DNA from: Karalla daura
Lineage: Eukaryota; Chordata; Actinopteri; Chaetodontiformes; Leiognathidae
NCBI GenBank assembly: GCA_029224185.1
Contig: CM055205.1
Location: 17,085,942 to 17,149,941, forward strand
Length of the DNA: 64,000 bases
Direction of reading: 5' to 3'
Shown here: positions 1-13,800 of the stretch, piece after piece
How the letters are laid out: each line of letters opens with the position of its first letter
How positions within the stretch are numbered: position 1 is the stretch's first letter
The notes under the pieces: generated by a model
Seen by the model: the letters and a program-made list of their open reading frames with translations, nothing else
What the model was told of the DNA's origin: nothing
Databases searched by the model: none
Made by a program: the position numbers and the translations under genes

Positions 1-273
1 TTTTATTATTTAACTGAGCGGAGGTAACAAGGCTGGAAACGTCACTGATGATTCCATTAATCGGGAAATGGCAGGAATAATCAGACGAATGGGATTAGAT
101 TTTTTTTTTTTTTTTATTCGCAGAGGAGGACGACATTCCTAAATAAATAAATCCACCGTGATTTACAGACGCCCGAGACTTCAAAAGCTGCACAGGGCTG
201 CCAGCTGAGATCTGTCCTGCTGTTGGTTATATAAACCTCTGCTGTGCATACACCTGTGCCACAGGCATACACA

Positions 274-304
<31 letters not shown>

Positions 305-763
305 CTAATATACATGTCCTGGGGACAGTAACACATGCGCTGCCACATGTTCCACACACACAAATGACATGCTTTGACCTGAGATTGGACTCATCTCACT
401 CACGCTGTGTACATACACGGTCCTCTGCCTCTCTTTGCTCAAATACGCATACAAACAAACACAGGATTCCTCCACAGGGTCATCGGTATGTCAGTCGCCC
501 GCTCTGGAAAGCAATCAACGCGGCCTTTCAGGGGCTCGGCAGGTCGGCGATATCAACCTCCGACACAGGTGCTGCATCCCGGACTCCACGTGAACGTATG
601 GCGTGTGTGTGTGTGCGTTTCTGAATGCGTGTTGTCCCTTCTCATCGGACACACGCCCACATTTTCCATCATGTTTAAGTGGTTGCGGTCACTTGAGAGG
701 CACATAGGGTCAGTCAGAGCGCCCGTGTTCTTCACAACCGAGCGCACTTTGTCAACAAAGAGT

Positions 764-765
<2 letters not shown>

Positions 766-822
<57 letters not shown>
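766..822. repeat. (CA)n microsatellite
   Basis: About 28 CA units. Shorter CA tracts lie at 285-302 and (TG) at 603-615. Confidence 0.95.
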
Positions 823-826
<4 letters not shown>

Positions 827-2212
827 GCAAGAATGTGTTTTGTTTGAACCCTATCACTATAATTAGGCTTTGCGTATGTGCGTGCATTTTGTTCCCTGAC
901 GCCCGAGCATGCTTTGTACTCGCACCCTTTGTTCTGGAAGCGAGCAGTTGCTCGGCTATTGCCAAACGCAGCGCGTGCAAATTACGCGCAGAAGACGGCG
1001 TGCAGTAAACATCCTTCCCTAGTTCGGAAACAAACACGGTCGGTCGGTTCAGACGTCCAGGCTCCCCCGGGGGCCTCCAATCCTTTCCCACTTCTGGTAT
1101 TCGCATAACATCCGACGTAAAGGCAGGCCTGAGTTTTAAACCGAGTGGCCTTAATCTCCCAAACAATGGTGTGTGCATAGTTTGTGGCTCTGGAGGAGGG
1201 TGAATGTCATTAATCACTGATCATGTGCTGTGGACTTAGCGCTAAGCTAATCAACTTGTCTTAAAACAACCAAGGTGAGGGGTCTAAACCGCAGAGAGGA
1301 CAAAACATTTCGTAAGATGCCGGAGAGGCCAAATTATCCCATCATCTTTCAGGAGGAGTGCGAGGAGGACTTTTGTCTTCCGGTCTGTTACGATGATAGA
1401 ATGTGATTGTTTCGGTGTGTGGAGGAGATGGATTGTTTGCGGTTTCGTGTTGTTAGTGCCGTCGTCCGCTGCCGGCTACACAACCCGCTGGTGCTCCGCG
1501 TCATAAACTCAGAGTCTCACACCTCCCACAGTCTGGCTCTCTCTGTCACTCTGTCAAGAGAAGGGCATGGTTTCCATCAACTCTGCCTTTTAAAAGCCTG
1601 CGTGTTTCGCTGGTGTTATAAAAACCCTCCAGGAAACGTAGGTGTGTGTGTGTGCGTGTATCTAAACTATACTTGCATGCATGCAGGCATGCGTTTGCCT
1701 AATGGATGAACAACATTTAGATTTCATCTATAGCCCAGGGTTTTTCCACATTTCAGCCAAGGGTGTCTCTCTCTTTCTCTGGCTCTCTGCGCTGTAGGTG
1801 TCTCACTCACCGATCTGTTGCTAAGAAAAGAAAAACCGCCGAGCTCTTCCTTGCCAGATCATTAACACCGCAACATGAAAGCTCTCTGGGGGGCTCTGGG
1901 GTCAGAGTTTGCCCCATGTCTTCCTCACCACATAAAACAAAGCAGATAAAAAGGCTGGATTGGAGGAGGAGGAAGAGGAGAGATGAGGAGGAGGAGGAGG
2001 CGGCATGCTGGCCCTTGACATCCGATGCACTGCCATGTTAGACAATACAACAAGCAAATGAGGACATCAACGTTCAAAAGATTTAAGAGCGTGAGAAAAA
2101 AAACCAACCAGAGTGCAAAAGGCAAAACAAGTGCTGCCAGTCGCACAGAAAACAGCAGAAAGTTAAGAAAAACAAAATCAAAAACAATGCTACAAAGTGC
2201 TGGACACGCCCA

Positions 2213-2255
2213 ACACATGTCCTGGACATGTCCGGGACACGCCTAAGACATGCTC
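2213..2255. promoter_or_regulatory. Cluster of p53-family-like half-sites
   Basis: acacatgtcc (2213-2222, nine of ten positions fit RRRCWWGYYY) and ggacatgtcc (2224-2233, perfect) are one base apart. A third perfect half-site, agacatgctc, is at 2246-2255. No gene is close by, so relevance is uncertain. Confidence 0.3.
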
Positions 2256-4589
2256 TGGACCTACTATCCATATGATTAAGTCTCACTTTATGTCCGTTTT
2301 TTAAGATGCATCATTCAGATATCACTGCAGATATCGATTGCTAATTTACTGTTAGTTCAAATTAAGGGGCAGTCATATAATGCAAGGAGCAACGTGAGAA
2401 AAAGTGTTTGTTTTGTGTTTCACTTCCCCAGAGAGCAGTGCGCCATGCAGCACATTAATATCACCCTTTTAGCACATCGTGATGTGTTGCAGTACATGGG
2501 CACCATAAGAAGGGAAATATTAAAGACAAGGGGACAGGACAAAAGCCTTGAAACCCTAAAGCTTTTAATTGTTTGCATGGTTTTCAGCTACAATCCGATC
2601 TTGTCTGTTTACCTTACACTTAGCACTAGCATGGCTAGCAGTTCTTATCTTCTCCTCTCCTACTGCTATCTCCCCTCAACTAGGGTTAAACTCTGCACTT
2701 GTACCAGTACTTACACTACTCATCCCTTTATTCCTGGTATCTTCTGATGTAGCTTGAATGCTTTTTTTTTTGTTTTATAATAGTCTACAAAAAGACTTAA
2801 ATTAACCTTTGATGATGTGAACAGGTAGTTTATCATCAGAAATCTGCAGCTAAAAGAGTGAAAATCCTGATAACCGAAGCCTAAAAGCAAACACAACATT
2901 TTCATGCCTTCCACAATGACGTGCCACATTCCTCCATCCGGGATGCCAGTCGCTGAGTGCCGCCAGCTCCAACAAATAGGCCTTTATCACCTGAGATGAA
3001 AGCCAGCAGGGAGAGGGAGGGAGAAGCAGATGGGGCAGAGGCATGCGAGGAGGAGGAAGGGGGGAGGAGAGCGATTTTGCCGCTTTGTTGGCTGATCTGG
3101 TTCAATCCTTGTGGTGTGGCGATTGAATTCCCATCCAAGCCTTTTCCTTAAGAGGATTTGGACTCAAGAGAGTCGGCAGGCCACCGGACGACAGAGCGAG
3201 GGGGGAACTCAGGGGGGAACTCATGGTGACGTGATGCGGGGATGGAAAATTGCAGAAAAATAATTACCGAGCCCTCATCACCCCCCCCCACAAAAAAAAG
3301 CCAAGGTCAAGGATAAATTCTGCTCTCGGTCGAGGCAAAAACATGTTTTATCTCTTCAGGCAGGGATAATTTGTTCTCCATTTGAAGACGGGACAGAGGC
3401 AGAGACGGCGAGGGAGGTTAATGAAAGACGTCACACACATTTTAAATGCGAAAATGGCAGAGATGGAAGGAGATATGTGTGTGTGTGTGTGTGGGGGGGG
3501 GGGGGGGCAGTGACAGTAGAAGAGAGGGAATAAAGAGGCGTAGCAAGGATGTGATGACGGGAGAGGAGCGGCAGCTGGTGATCTCTGATCCCATTATCCC
3601 GGGCTAATCCCAGCCAGGAGTGAGTGTGTTTGTTCGCCCGGTGCTGGACATGCGTGTGCGATTTTGTGGTTGGCGTCACACTCGCAGAGCGCTGCCTGCC
3701 CGCCTGTCCGTCAACATGCTGCCATGTTTGGGTAAAAATTTAATGCCGAGGTCCATTCAAATGCAGCAGGAGGTTAATTAACATAACCTGTCAAGAGCTC
3801 ATGAGCGAGAAATCTTAAAAGTGTAATTTTCTGTCATGTCGAACAATACCCCAAATGAATCAAGTGTCGTGCACTTGCACATTAAACGTATCAAATGAGA
3901 CACAGGAGGCGGCTGTTAAATGAGAAAATGCACAATTCTGTCAAACCTGCATTGTGTCATTTCATCCTAAAAGCTTCACAGCGGAGAATAATTACAAACT
4001 TGTTGGAGCCGACGCAGACTAAAGTGTTTGCACAGAATACATTCTAAAAAGCTTTAGCTACTATTTTTTTTGCCTCTTATCATGCCATCCTCACTCACAA
4101 AAGAAGGAGACTCTCTGACAGCTCCCTACCTCTGAGTGCGTGTCTCGGCCTGCGCCCGCAAAAACAGGTGATCAACTCAGGGGTTAAAACCTTGCGAGAA
4201 GGCCTGCGAGGCGGGCTGCAGGTACAGTGCAGCACACAGCTCGGCTGGCATGAGCACGAGTGAGAGTCATCACAAGCAGCCGGGTGTATTAATAGCCCAC
4301 GAGCCAGTTTGTCTGGGGCACAGTGTGTCTGCGTGAAAAAAGACACGGAGGAGGTGAGGTAGTCGTGTCTGCTCGAGAGACAGGACCTGCAGAATCGCAC
4401 TCAGAATGAATTCAGTTTTAGATTAAAGCGACATCTCTGCTGCTCTACTACTTAGGAGCAAATTTGCTCATCAGGATGAGTTGCGTAATTGGATCAAACA
4501 AAGGCTGCTTTAAACAACATTTACCCTAAGCCGCAGAGCAGCAGGGGTTAAACCACATCAGATTCACGTGTCAACTCCAGTTAACATGT

Positions 4590-4800
4590 TTAATAGAGAT
4601 CAATCCATGCATCATCTTGCACATTCTGTACCTTAACCTGGACAGGCTGCCAGTCCATTGCACACATACACACACGCATTTACTACCAACAGACTCCAAC
4701 AGACAAATATTCATGTTTTTGACCTGTGATAGGAAACCGGAGCACCATGCAGACACGGTGGGAACATGAAAGAAGAGGCCGACAGGGAGTCTAAGCTGTA
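4590..4800 (-). repeat. Dispersed fish repeat R1, minus copy
   Basis: On the minus strand it reads tgcaatggactggcagcctg tccaggttaaggtaca. This matches the R1 core seen in several places in the window: a word cluster around 'caatggactgg', 'cctgtccagggtgta' and 'aaggtacaaagcgggtaa'. Confidence 0.5.
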
Positions 4801-4852
4801 GGGAGATGGTGCAAGCCACTCCATTCACCATGCAGCCCAATTTGATGAGCTT

Positions 4853-5110
4853 GCTATGGGTATGGACCGAAAAAATGATGAGGGATCCTGTGGCTCAGGT
4901 TGGCCACGGATCGAATATTGGTGGTTCAACCCCAGGCCAGTGCAGCCTTACGTGTTGAAGTGGCCTCAGGCTAGACTTGTTGACTGTGTCATCAGGATGG
5001 GAATGTGTAAGAATGATTAAAGCTACTGACGGATCACGTAGGGCAGCCTCTGCCACCAGGGTATGAATGGGTGAATTTGACTTCGACCCAGTCCATTCAC
5101 TCTGTTAAAG
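4853..5110 (+). repeat. SINE-like dispersed repeat, copy 1
   Basis: Contains tRNA-like words (gtggctcaggttggcca, ggttcaaccccaggccag) followed by a body with gaatgattaaagctactga and gtatgaatgggtgaatttga. The order suggests a degenerate tRNA-headed SINE. It shares its body with the copy at 42540-42760. Confidence 0.5.
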
Positions 5111-5288
5111 CTAAAAGTGGGATTTTTTTGTTGTTTTGCATTCTAAAAAGCTCAGTTCACTTTGATAAATCTACCACAGTTTGTCTTTCTTAAAATTGTG
5201 AAGGCTATATTCCAAACTCGCAGCTCTTCCACTGTGAAGTAAACCACAGGAGTTTTCGTGCCGCCTTTCATCTTTTCAGAGACTGATG

Positions 5289-5415
5289 GTTGCTGCCATG
5301 TGATGGATTGGCCACCTATCCAGGGCGTATTCTCTGACTTTGCCCTGTGTGTTCTGGGATGGGTTCCAGCAGACCCCAGCGACACCATTAAGGTACAAAG
5401 CGGGTAAAGATAATG
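5289..5415 (+). repeat. Dispersed fish repeat R1, 3' part
   Basis: Contains gatggattggccacctatcc, ccccagcgacaccattaagg and tacaaagcgggtaaagataa, the 3' half of R1. No 5' half. Confidence 0.5.
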
Positions 5416-6959
5416 GATCTAGGGCCTGTTCAGACGTGATGTCTCACCACAAAAGGCCTCGCTCGTCGATGGAGTTAATCTAATAACCGAGGCACAAGTT
5501 AAAGCAACGTGCGCATTATTGCTTTAATCGAATCACATCACGTCAACGGGGACGTCGGGACCTCCTGCCCTTGTGTCATATTTGAGGAGGGCTTTATCTG
5601 CTGGCACTAATCCAGTCTGGGCCGCCACGTCACATGACACATCGGATGACTTGATTTGCAGATGTAGATGTGCAGGGTCATTATTAGTTTCATGCCAAGA
5701 TAAGCCTCCGGAGGGGAGGGAGGAAAAAAAACAATGTCTGTCCCCTAGCCTCTGTAATCCTCCTTTATTCAAAGCAAACTGCGATATCGACCTCAGATGG
5801 CTGCATTAGTGACACAAAAGGGAAACAAAAGAGACTTCTGTTTAAGTGCTATAATTAAAACAAAGTTGCTAAGAAGTTCATTTTCAGGTTGCTCCGGGGA
5901 TGGCAGGTTATAAGCGCTCGTGTTCTTTGTCAGACCTGACGATGCAGCTGCAGAGATAAGCAGCGCTGTGCTTATTTGACACATACCAGAGGTGTTAAAA
6001 CAGTGAAAAATATCTGAATGTGTTCCTTAATCCAGAAAACAACGGGCATAAAGCAACGCTACACTTGCTCCAGCGTCTCTACATCAATTTCAGCCTCTGG
6101 AAATTTCGCCTTCCAACATAAGCTTCAACCGCAGCGTCGAGGGGGAGCCGTGTAATTGAGCATTTCCATGGCAGGACCATCTGTCTCCATAGATGGGCAA
6201 GTTTAACATCACGACAAATAGAAAAGGGCAGCTCTCAGGCAGGCTGCAGGCAGCAGGCTGAGCGCTGACTGCATCCAACCAACGTGGGCTAGGCATGACT
6301 CACGTAATTGCACATTAATGACGGTCTAATTGTGGGTGCAGCAGCCGAGCTGCCTGCCAGACGCAGCGTTGGGTCCACCAGCCACACAGGTTCTGTAACC
6401 TCACGTCTCTGTCGAAATGAAACATTTCTGCCGAAAATATCTTCAGACACAAACACGAGAGCGTGATGGTCTGTCTGCAAAGGAACACTTTTTGATTCCT
6501 GCTGTCAGGATTTGTTAAACCCAGGATTTGTTAACTTAAACAACAGCGACTGACACAAACCCCCTGATTTGTTTCGCTGCCTCGCGGGTCCTTGCTTTGG
6601 ATTTGAGGCGTGTGACACGGTCACCTGTGTGGATTAGCGGTTGTGGAGTCACCTGAGGATTAGCGAGCAGACACTGTAGATTAACCTGCTGTGCCTGGAG
6701 AGCGACTCAGAGCGCTCAGCAAGTGTGGTCCACACTAGGAATAACTTGGCGTGCGAAGACCAGAGGACACACTGCAGCTCAGGGTCTGTTCATATTACAG
6801 TGTCAGCTCCATGCTAAGTAATGTGGGAGCAGACACCATCACCCTATTTGTTTATGCCACTGTAACTTTAAGAGCAAAAACACATGATCTGATCCTAGCT
6901 TCATATGTGATGATTTTCTGCTCTATTATTGGATTTTATTGTGTATCCAGTTAATTTCT

Positions 6960-7165
6960 TGATAATGTGGGATGCTGGATGGCACTGTAGGTAGGTGGTG
7001 AGCACTGTTACAGCAAGTGGGTCTGGTTCCTAGGTCAAATTGAGGGTTGCATGTTCGCCCTGTGTCTGTGTGGATTTATAAACATGTATGTTTAGGCTGA
7101 TTGCGACTCTATAGGCAGAGTGAATAGCATGTGTGTGTGACTTGTGATGGATGGGTGGATACTGC
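6960..7165 (+). repeat. Dispersed fish repeat R1, 5' part
   Basis: Begins with a tRNA-like head (ggcactgtaggtaggtggtg, agcactgttacagcaag) and runs through gttcgccctgtgtctgtgtg and atgtatgtttaggctgattg. The tail is diverged into tgatggatggg. Confidence 0.55.
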
Positions 7166-8822
7166 TGGTGCGGCGGCCTCCTGTGTCACTGTTTGAGGCT
7201 GAGGTGGAGATGCACGCGCACAACAAAAGCCGACATCCTGGCAAGACAAGAGAAGAAACACTACGGCAGCAGTTGGATTAAAGATTATCGTAACAATGAC
7301 TTAAAAGAGAAAATAAAACTGTGTGCACGACTGCATGTAAACACTGGAAAATGCATTTTCATTAGCCATGTAAACTGTTCAGTAGGAATGTTGTCTTTTT
7401 TGCCGGATGAGGGGGAAAAAGAAACTGAACATCTTGTGCTTGCACACACAGTCGCTTTTGTTTTGACTTTGAAATTGAAACAATCCGCAATCAACTCTCA
7501 ATTAGCTCAAAGTCTGAGAGAAATGTGCATTTTCCTTTCCGTCTGCAGACTCAACAAACGGCTAATTTACCCATCATTTCCTCAAATCGAAAAACCTCAA
7601 GACAAGCAAAGCTTTCAAGTGAGGAAATAAACATGCAGCGAAAAACAGGAAAAATCCAACGGCGACTGGTCGCACAGATCCGGAGCTACCTCTGGCTCAT
7701 CAGCCGGCCCACTTCAACGCTGTACAACAGAAATGATTTTGTTTGGAGAGTCGAGGCCACGCCTCAGGGATCAAACGACGTTCTCTGAATGAGAGGAAGC
7801 TGTTGTAACGTTCATCTTAACGTCTCCTCCTGTGTTTGACAAAGTAGGCCGCAGCTCTGGCCGCCTGGTTCCTGCGCCTCGCTGAAAAAGAAAAAAACGC
7901 TTCCATGTCTCACACATGCGGACCAGCTGTTCCAGCACGAGGTGCGTCCCTGTCTTATCAGCCAAACAACAACGAGTCCACATGTGAGCTGGAAGAAATC
8001 CGAGTAAACAACTCGCCCACGACTCATCTCTGAGATGTCCTCTGGATGCACTACACGTGTACCTGCAGACACTCTCCCGCGTCGTCCGTTCAATTACACT
8101 AAGATTTTTTTCAGCCGGCGTCCATGTTGTTTCAGATGAGCCGCCTCGTCTTGGTGTTTTTCGGGCGACTTTGTTTTCAAGGAGCCTCACATTTTGAAAA
8201 AGACGGGACAGAATTCGTCTTCATGCTCCATCCGATGTAAATAATTGAATTCTGGCAACCAAAATAGGCCCATGGTGCTGGAACCACGGCTTTTCAATCT
8301 TTAATGACTCGGTGGAAGAATAAGCCGAGGCTTTGAACGGGCGCCAGTTTACCAAGGCATAAAACACACTTTCAAGTGCAAGAACACACAATTAGCAGGA
8401 GCCCAGACTATCCCATCATTTGGATGCAGGACAGCGATCGCTAACAAAATTCCTGCAGCTAAAAATGGCTTCTTTTTCTTTCTCTCTCTTTTTTTTAATC
8501 ACATCTGCCAAACCTCTGCTGCCTTCCCCACTACCTCGCCTTTCCCCGATTCTTTCCCTGTGCTGTAATTCTGCAAGAATGTGTGGTTTCTGAAGACTGC
8601 AGTCTGGCTTCCCCCGAAAGGTCCAGAAACAACACTTGACGCTGGAAGGCCTGCGCTCCACCCTGCGCTCCAGCTTTTACTTCACCACCTCCTCCTCTTC
8701 CTCCTCCTCCTCTCTGGGGTCTCCAGAGAGCCATCACGAGTGGCTGTCAGCAGATCAAAAGACAAGCTGAGAGGCAGCGACCTTTAAAAACAATAAGAGA
8801 CGGAGCAGAGAGCTCTAATTGA

Positions 8823-8824
<2 letters not shown>

Positions 8825-8859
<35 letters not shown>
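8825..8859. repeat. (TG)n microsatellite
   Basis: About 17 TG units without interruption. Confidence 0.95.
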
Positions 8860-8860
<1 letters not shown>

Positions 8861-9576
8861 ATAAAAAGTTAAGTAAAACCAGACAGAGATGGAGGCCAGA
8901 CGCTGTGCTGGAACATCCGCGCACTGAAGAAGAGCTAATATCATAAACCCGCCAGGATGCAGATGTTTTCAGCCGCTTTCGCACAGCTTTCGCAGGTCTA
9001 ACTAAACGTGTCATGCTCGAGGCCTGCGGTCGACGAGTCACACTTAGCAGCGCGAAGCCGCAGCAAAGCGAGGAAGGAGCGGCGACAGCGAGCAGATCGT
9101 CTTCAAAAAGTCATCTGAAGTCTCTGTGTAGGCAGCTCTGCCTAAACCCACACAGACACATGTGGTGCGGTCAGAAGAGTTCACAAGATGCACACTGTAA
9201 CAAAGAAGAAAGAGAAAAGAAGGGAGGGTCTGCAAAAATCTTCTCCCCCATCCTGATTCTGAAGTGAGAGCTTTGGACAGTTTTAATACAAGATATTAAT
9301 ATGAGCGAATGCTTTTGTGTGACAAAAAAAATAACTGTTTCATGACTGACACATTGTGATACACTTTAAGTCAAGAGTCTTGTTTAAAAGAATCTAAAGA
9401 TTAAACAAGTCAAAGCGTCTGAGGCCCGAGGTATTCTGGTCTATCTCTCTCTCCAGGCCTCTACTTTGAGATATTTTCTCAGACCTGGAAAAGTTTGTCC
9501 AGAGCCACAGCAAACATTACATGACATCAGTGTTTTTGTAGACTGAGCGGTTCTCAACTGATTGTGATCAGTGGAG

Positions 9577-9655
9577 TTCCCCCAAAGAGTTTGACTTAGT
9601 TCAACCCTGTAATGGAACTCCCCTCCAACTCAAAGAAACGCAGACAGTTAATCTG
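9577..9655 (+). repeat. Dispersed repeat pair, copy 1
   Basis: Contains ggagttcccccaaagagttt, cttagttcaaccctgtaa and caactcaaagaaacgcaga. The same words, in the same order, occur at 14557-14645. Confidence 0.5.
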
Positions 9656-10741
9656 ATAAGATTGAAATCATTATTATTGATGTCCCCTCAAACACTGGGG
9701 AAATTAAAGCAAGCTCGGTGCCAGAGGGGTGAGGATACGGCTTGAACCCTAAAGCCATGTTAGCTTTAGCTCACAGGTCATACCTGGTCATGTCAAACAA
9801 GGGGTGGATTACAGGCCCAGATTAACTGAGATTTTCATGTATAAATATATTTTTAAAAAACCCATAAGCAAGGTTAGCAGTACAGCTAATTATAAACTAC
9901 TGAAATCACATGTAGTTGAGATTGTCAGATATCAGCATCTCGAATTTGAATATTTTCTTCTCTGTCTTCTGTGATGACAAACTATCTTGAAAGTTGTCGA
10001 CAAAACAAAGTGTTCGAGGACTTCATCTTGGCCTTTCCAAAACAAGGATTTTTCCATCATTTCACAAACTCGACTACAAAAAATAATCACTGGGTGCAGT
10101 TCTTGTTGGCACCTAGGATACTTGCACTCACAGATTTTCCATGTGATTGTGTGTAGACAAAAGACAAAACAAACAACAAAAAGAAAAAACAGACTGACTT
10201 TACGACACAAAGGGAGCCCCTCAGGTCCAGGAAGTGGCTCCTGTTTGCTCGATCCTGCCTGAGACGAGCACTCTGCTGCGATGAGCCTCAAAGCTGCTTA
10301 AAGCTGGTGGAGATCCCTCATTCTCTCCCACATCCTCCTATGTTTAATTCTTTGTGATGAATCCCAAACACCAGCATCTGCCGGCTGCCCCGAACACGCA
10401 GGCTCTCTCCTGCTGAGCGGAGTTACGCCGCCACCACCGTCCCAGTCAACCACCCAATCACTTCATTAAACAAATTATCGTCATCAAAGTGATCAGGCCC
10501 CGCACCCTGCCCGCCCGCCTTCCATTACACCATGAAAATGGGTTAAAAGCATCGCACGGAAATGACACGGATTATCCGGAGGAGCTGCGACCTTGGCTGG
10601 AGTGGAAAAGGAGGAAAGGAGGAGGAGGAGGAGGAAGAAGAAAAATGAGAAGGAGAAGAAAACTGAGAAGAAAGCTGCTTTACTGTAGTACCTTGACTCT
10701 AATAACTTGTTTTGGGGAATATTTAGTTTCAAATATCCAAA

Positions 10742-10827
10742 ATGTAATGTCAATGGGTCAAATGGGTTTGTAAACTGCTAGAACTAGGGAGTTTACAAAC
10801 CCAAGTGGTTATTTTTTGACATTACAT
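10742..10827. repeat. Inverted repeat / hairpin element
   Basis: Left arm atgtaatgtca (10742-10752) and gggtttgtaaact (10764-10776) match the reverse complement of tgacattacat (10817-10827) and agtttacaaaccc (10790-10802) exactly, with a 13-base loop. Total 24 perfectly paired bases in two blocks. Probably the remnant of a small palindromic transposon. Confidence 0.75.
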
Positions 10828-13800
10828 ACAGAAAGCGCCTTGCGTTTCCGATGGTACCTTAATGCACCTCTGCAGCACAAAAACCTATTTAAAATAAATA
10901 AATGTTTTGCCTGGAGAGGAATGTAGCATGTAGCATTTAACAATGAAGTTGGGCAAGCTTGTAATTAATAAAATTCAAACAAAAACACAAAAAGAATTAT
11001 TTCACACTATGTGCAAATGAGCATTTCCTCAAACAAGCTATAGCTTTTCTCAGTGCATGCGACCTTTTGTGTGTCTTTAAGAGTCAACCATGCAGAAAAA
11101 ATTCATATTCAGGCCGTAAGAGGCGTCATTATTACGTGAATGGAAAAAGTGACAACTCATTTGTCACTTCTCTTATCACTTCTCACTTTTTTCCACCCAC
11201 TGCAGGCAGTAAGACTCTTATGAAAGCGCTGCTGCCTTGTTCTCCCCCAGATCTTCACTCGAGCTGATTTTCTGAATAACAGGCTGAGTGAGGCACACCG
11301 GAATGATACCATCTTTATCATCTTCTCTTGATTGTGTTGTTGCTCTTCAGTCGGGAGCCAAAAACTGGAACAGCCTTCGTGAACCCTGCAGTCACAGTCA
11401 GCCACGTAAAAATAGCTTTCTGCCTGACTGGGGGTGGGGCGGGTGGGGTGGTGGGGGGGTCGAAGGTAAACCGTGGACATGACAGGTCAGACCCACAGCC
11501 TCTGTTTGCCTGCAGAGCTTCGCCTGGAAAAAAAAACAAAAAAACTTTCCGCTCCGTCAGACCCGATGATGAGCGTGCGAGCTGCATTTGCATTTAAAAA
11601 TCAAAATGGATTCCATCTGACATGGTTTCTCTGGTCTAAAGCCTCTCCAGGGCTGCATAAAAAAAAAAAAACCCAATCCCTGGGCGTAATGGAGGAACGG
11701 GTTCTGCCGGGGCGCGGAGTGCTACATGGTGGAGTGCCCGGGCTGAGAGGGGGTTTACAGCGTGCGTGGAGATCACAGATGGCTGTTAACAGAGTGCATT
11801 AGTAAAGATTAACTCGCCTGGTGGAACCGCCACATTAGTGGCTGTGATCATGTTATCAGCGTGTGGTATGGTAAAGGCGTACAGTTGGACCTGGAGCTGC
11901 GCACTTAATTGCGCATGTCAGATTTACTTCTACAAAATGTGTCGTTCTCTTTTTTTCAGTCATATTTGCGACATCGTAACATCGTGTGACGAGGAGCATC
12001 CAGTGGAGTTAATAACAGCGGTCAGGATGTTGAGCGTGTGCCAGCTGTGCGGGGAAGTTGGCAGATGTTTTAACTCATTAAAGTTGCGTTTATTATCATA
12101 TTCGTCATGTTTCCTTCCTTCAAGACAACTAGAGCTGTGGCAATTAACTAGTGAAATGATGATGTGAAAACTAATGTCGCCATTTTGATAATTGAAGGAA
12201 AAAACATTTCACGGTTTGCGCGTCTACATTATGAAGATTTGCTGCTTTTTTTTTTACCCCCCCCCATCTCGTGTAAGTGTTTCTGGGCTAACAAAATGAC
12301 AGTTCAAAAGTACATTTTCATCTCCCATGCTCAAAGCACAAAGATTTGGATAACATACTTTTTAATAATATAATATACTTTTCTTAATTTGATTGTGATT
12401 GTTTGTATGTAGATCAGATTTCGATGCTTTGGCAAAAGTAACATCAAATCAAATTCCGTAGGATAAAACAGTCGTGCTAAAGGGCAGCAATGCAAAAGTT
12501 AGATGAAAATCATACTTACTATATGATAAATACTATATCACATATTTACTTTGGAGTTTACAGATAATGGTGCGGCTTTTGGAAACTTTTGGAATAAGCA
12601 ATAAAGTCCTCCTCTAACTGCCTCTTGGAACATTATTGCAGGTTTACTTTAGGGGCACATCATGATTTTGCTCATTTCGGGGTAAAAGAAGAGATTTGCA
12701 CGCATTAAACCATGTTTTTTTAGATTCCACACTGTGAATTAGCTGCGGATTTAGTGTTTAAATGCCCTCGGTTTGATCCCTAGACGTGTATAAAATTCTA
12801 CTCGGAGCACGTCCCGTTTTAATTTGGTGCCCGGCGATGTCCCTTTATGTGCTCGCTCCCACTTTCACTGCTCTTAGCTCACTCCAGAGCTTCACTGTGA
12901 CTCACTGGCTGGACCGGTTTGATGATGCGGTCACAGTTTGGACTTCTAAACATCGGACGTCCGCCACGGCAGCGCACGGGAACATCTGGATCTGGGGTTC
13001 TGACATCACAGTTCCTCTCAATCAAAATAAGGAAACGAAGCAAAGTCAGCACTTGTGCTGCCTTCCGAAAATACAACTCCACTGTTTGCTTATGCCAGGA
13101 AAATGGGGACGGATGTACATTTTTCAGAGCATGGAAAAGAGCATCTTATTATAAAATTATAGGTTTTGTGCTCAGAGGGACTTTATTAAAGGCTGGAAGC
13201 ACGCAGGAGTCTCCTGAGGCCGAGTTGGAAACACATCCACTTCCTGTTTCTTTGTGATCGCACTCAATATTTCTCAATAACGCAGACTCTCAACTGGTGC
13301 CATAAGAGTTGACTCAAATGAGATGAGTTTATGGACCTGCATTTGTGCGTCTGGAGGGAGCGCTGCTGTGTGCTACGTGGAGACTTGGCTAATGAATTCC
13401 CCTCTCCAGCTCATCAGCTTTCCCAAACACCCTCCAGAGTGCGCAAGGTTTCTCATGAAAACAGCTCTAAATTAAGTGACTGCATGGAGTACTATTTGCG
13501 GTCGCTGATACACCCCTGCACAGAACGCAGGATTTACACGGCGTAGCTCATTCTGGAACGCTTGGACCCGGGACTGTGGGAAATAATGGAAACACCAGAC
13601 ATTAGAAGTCCATTTTCCTGCTTGGAGGAACGCCAGCGCAGATATCAATTTGGCGCCTTTTGGAGACGATAAAGCGAGCTCGTAAATATGAGTGAGCACA
13701 GATGTGCTAAATGTGCCGTGCCGATTTTCCACTGCGATCTCGGGAGTTGGACGGAAAAACCGAGCTGACGTCATGGCTTCAGATATTTTCTCTTTTCTTT

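Noticed and set aside
1318..1404. Short plus-strand frame of 28 acidic, Cys-containing residues
   Set aside because: Too short, with no splice context or conserved motif. Chance cannot be excluded.
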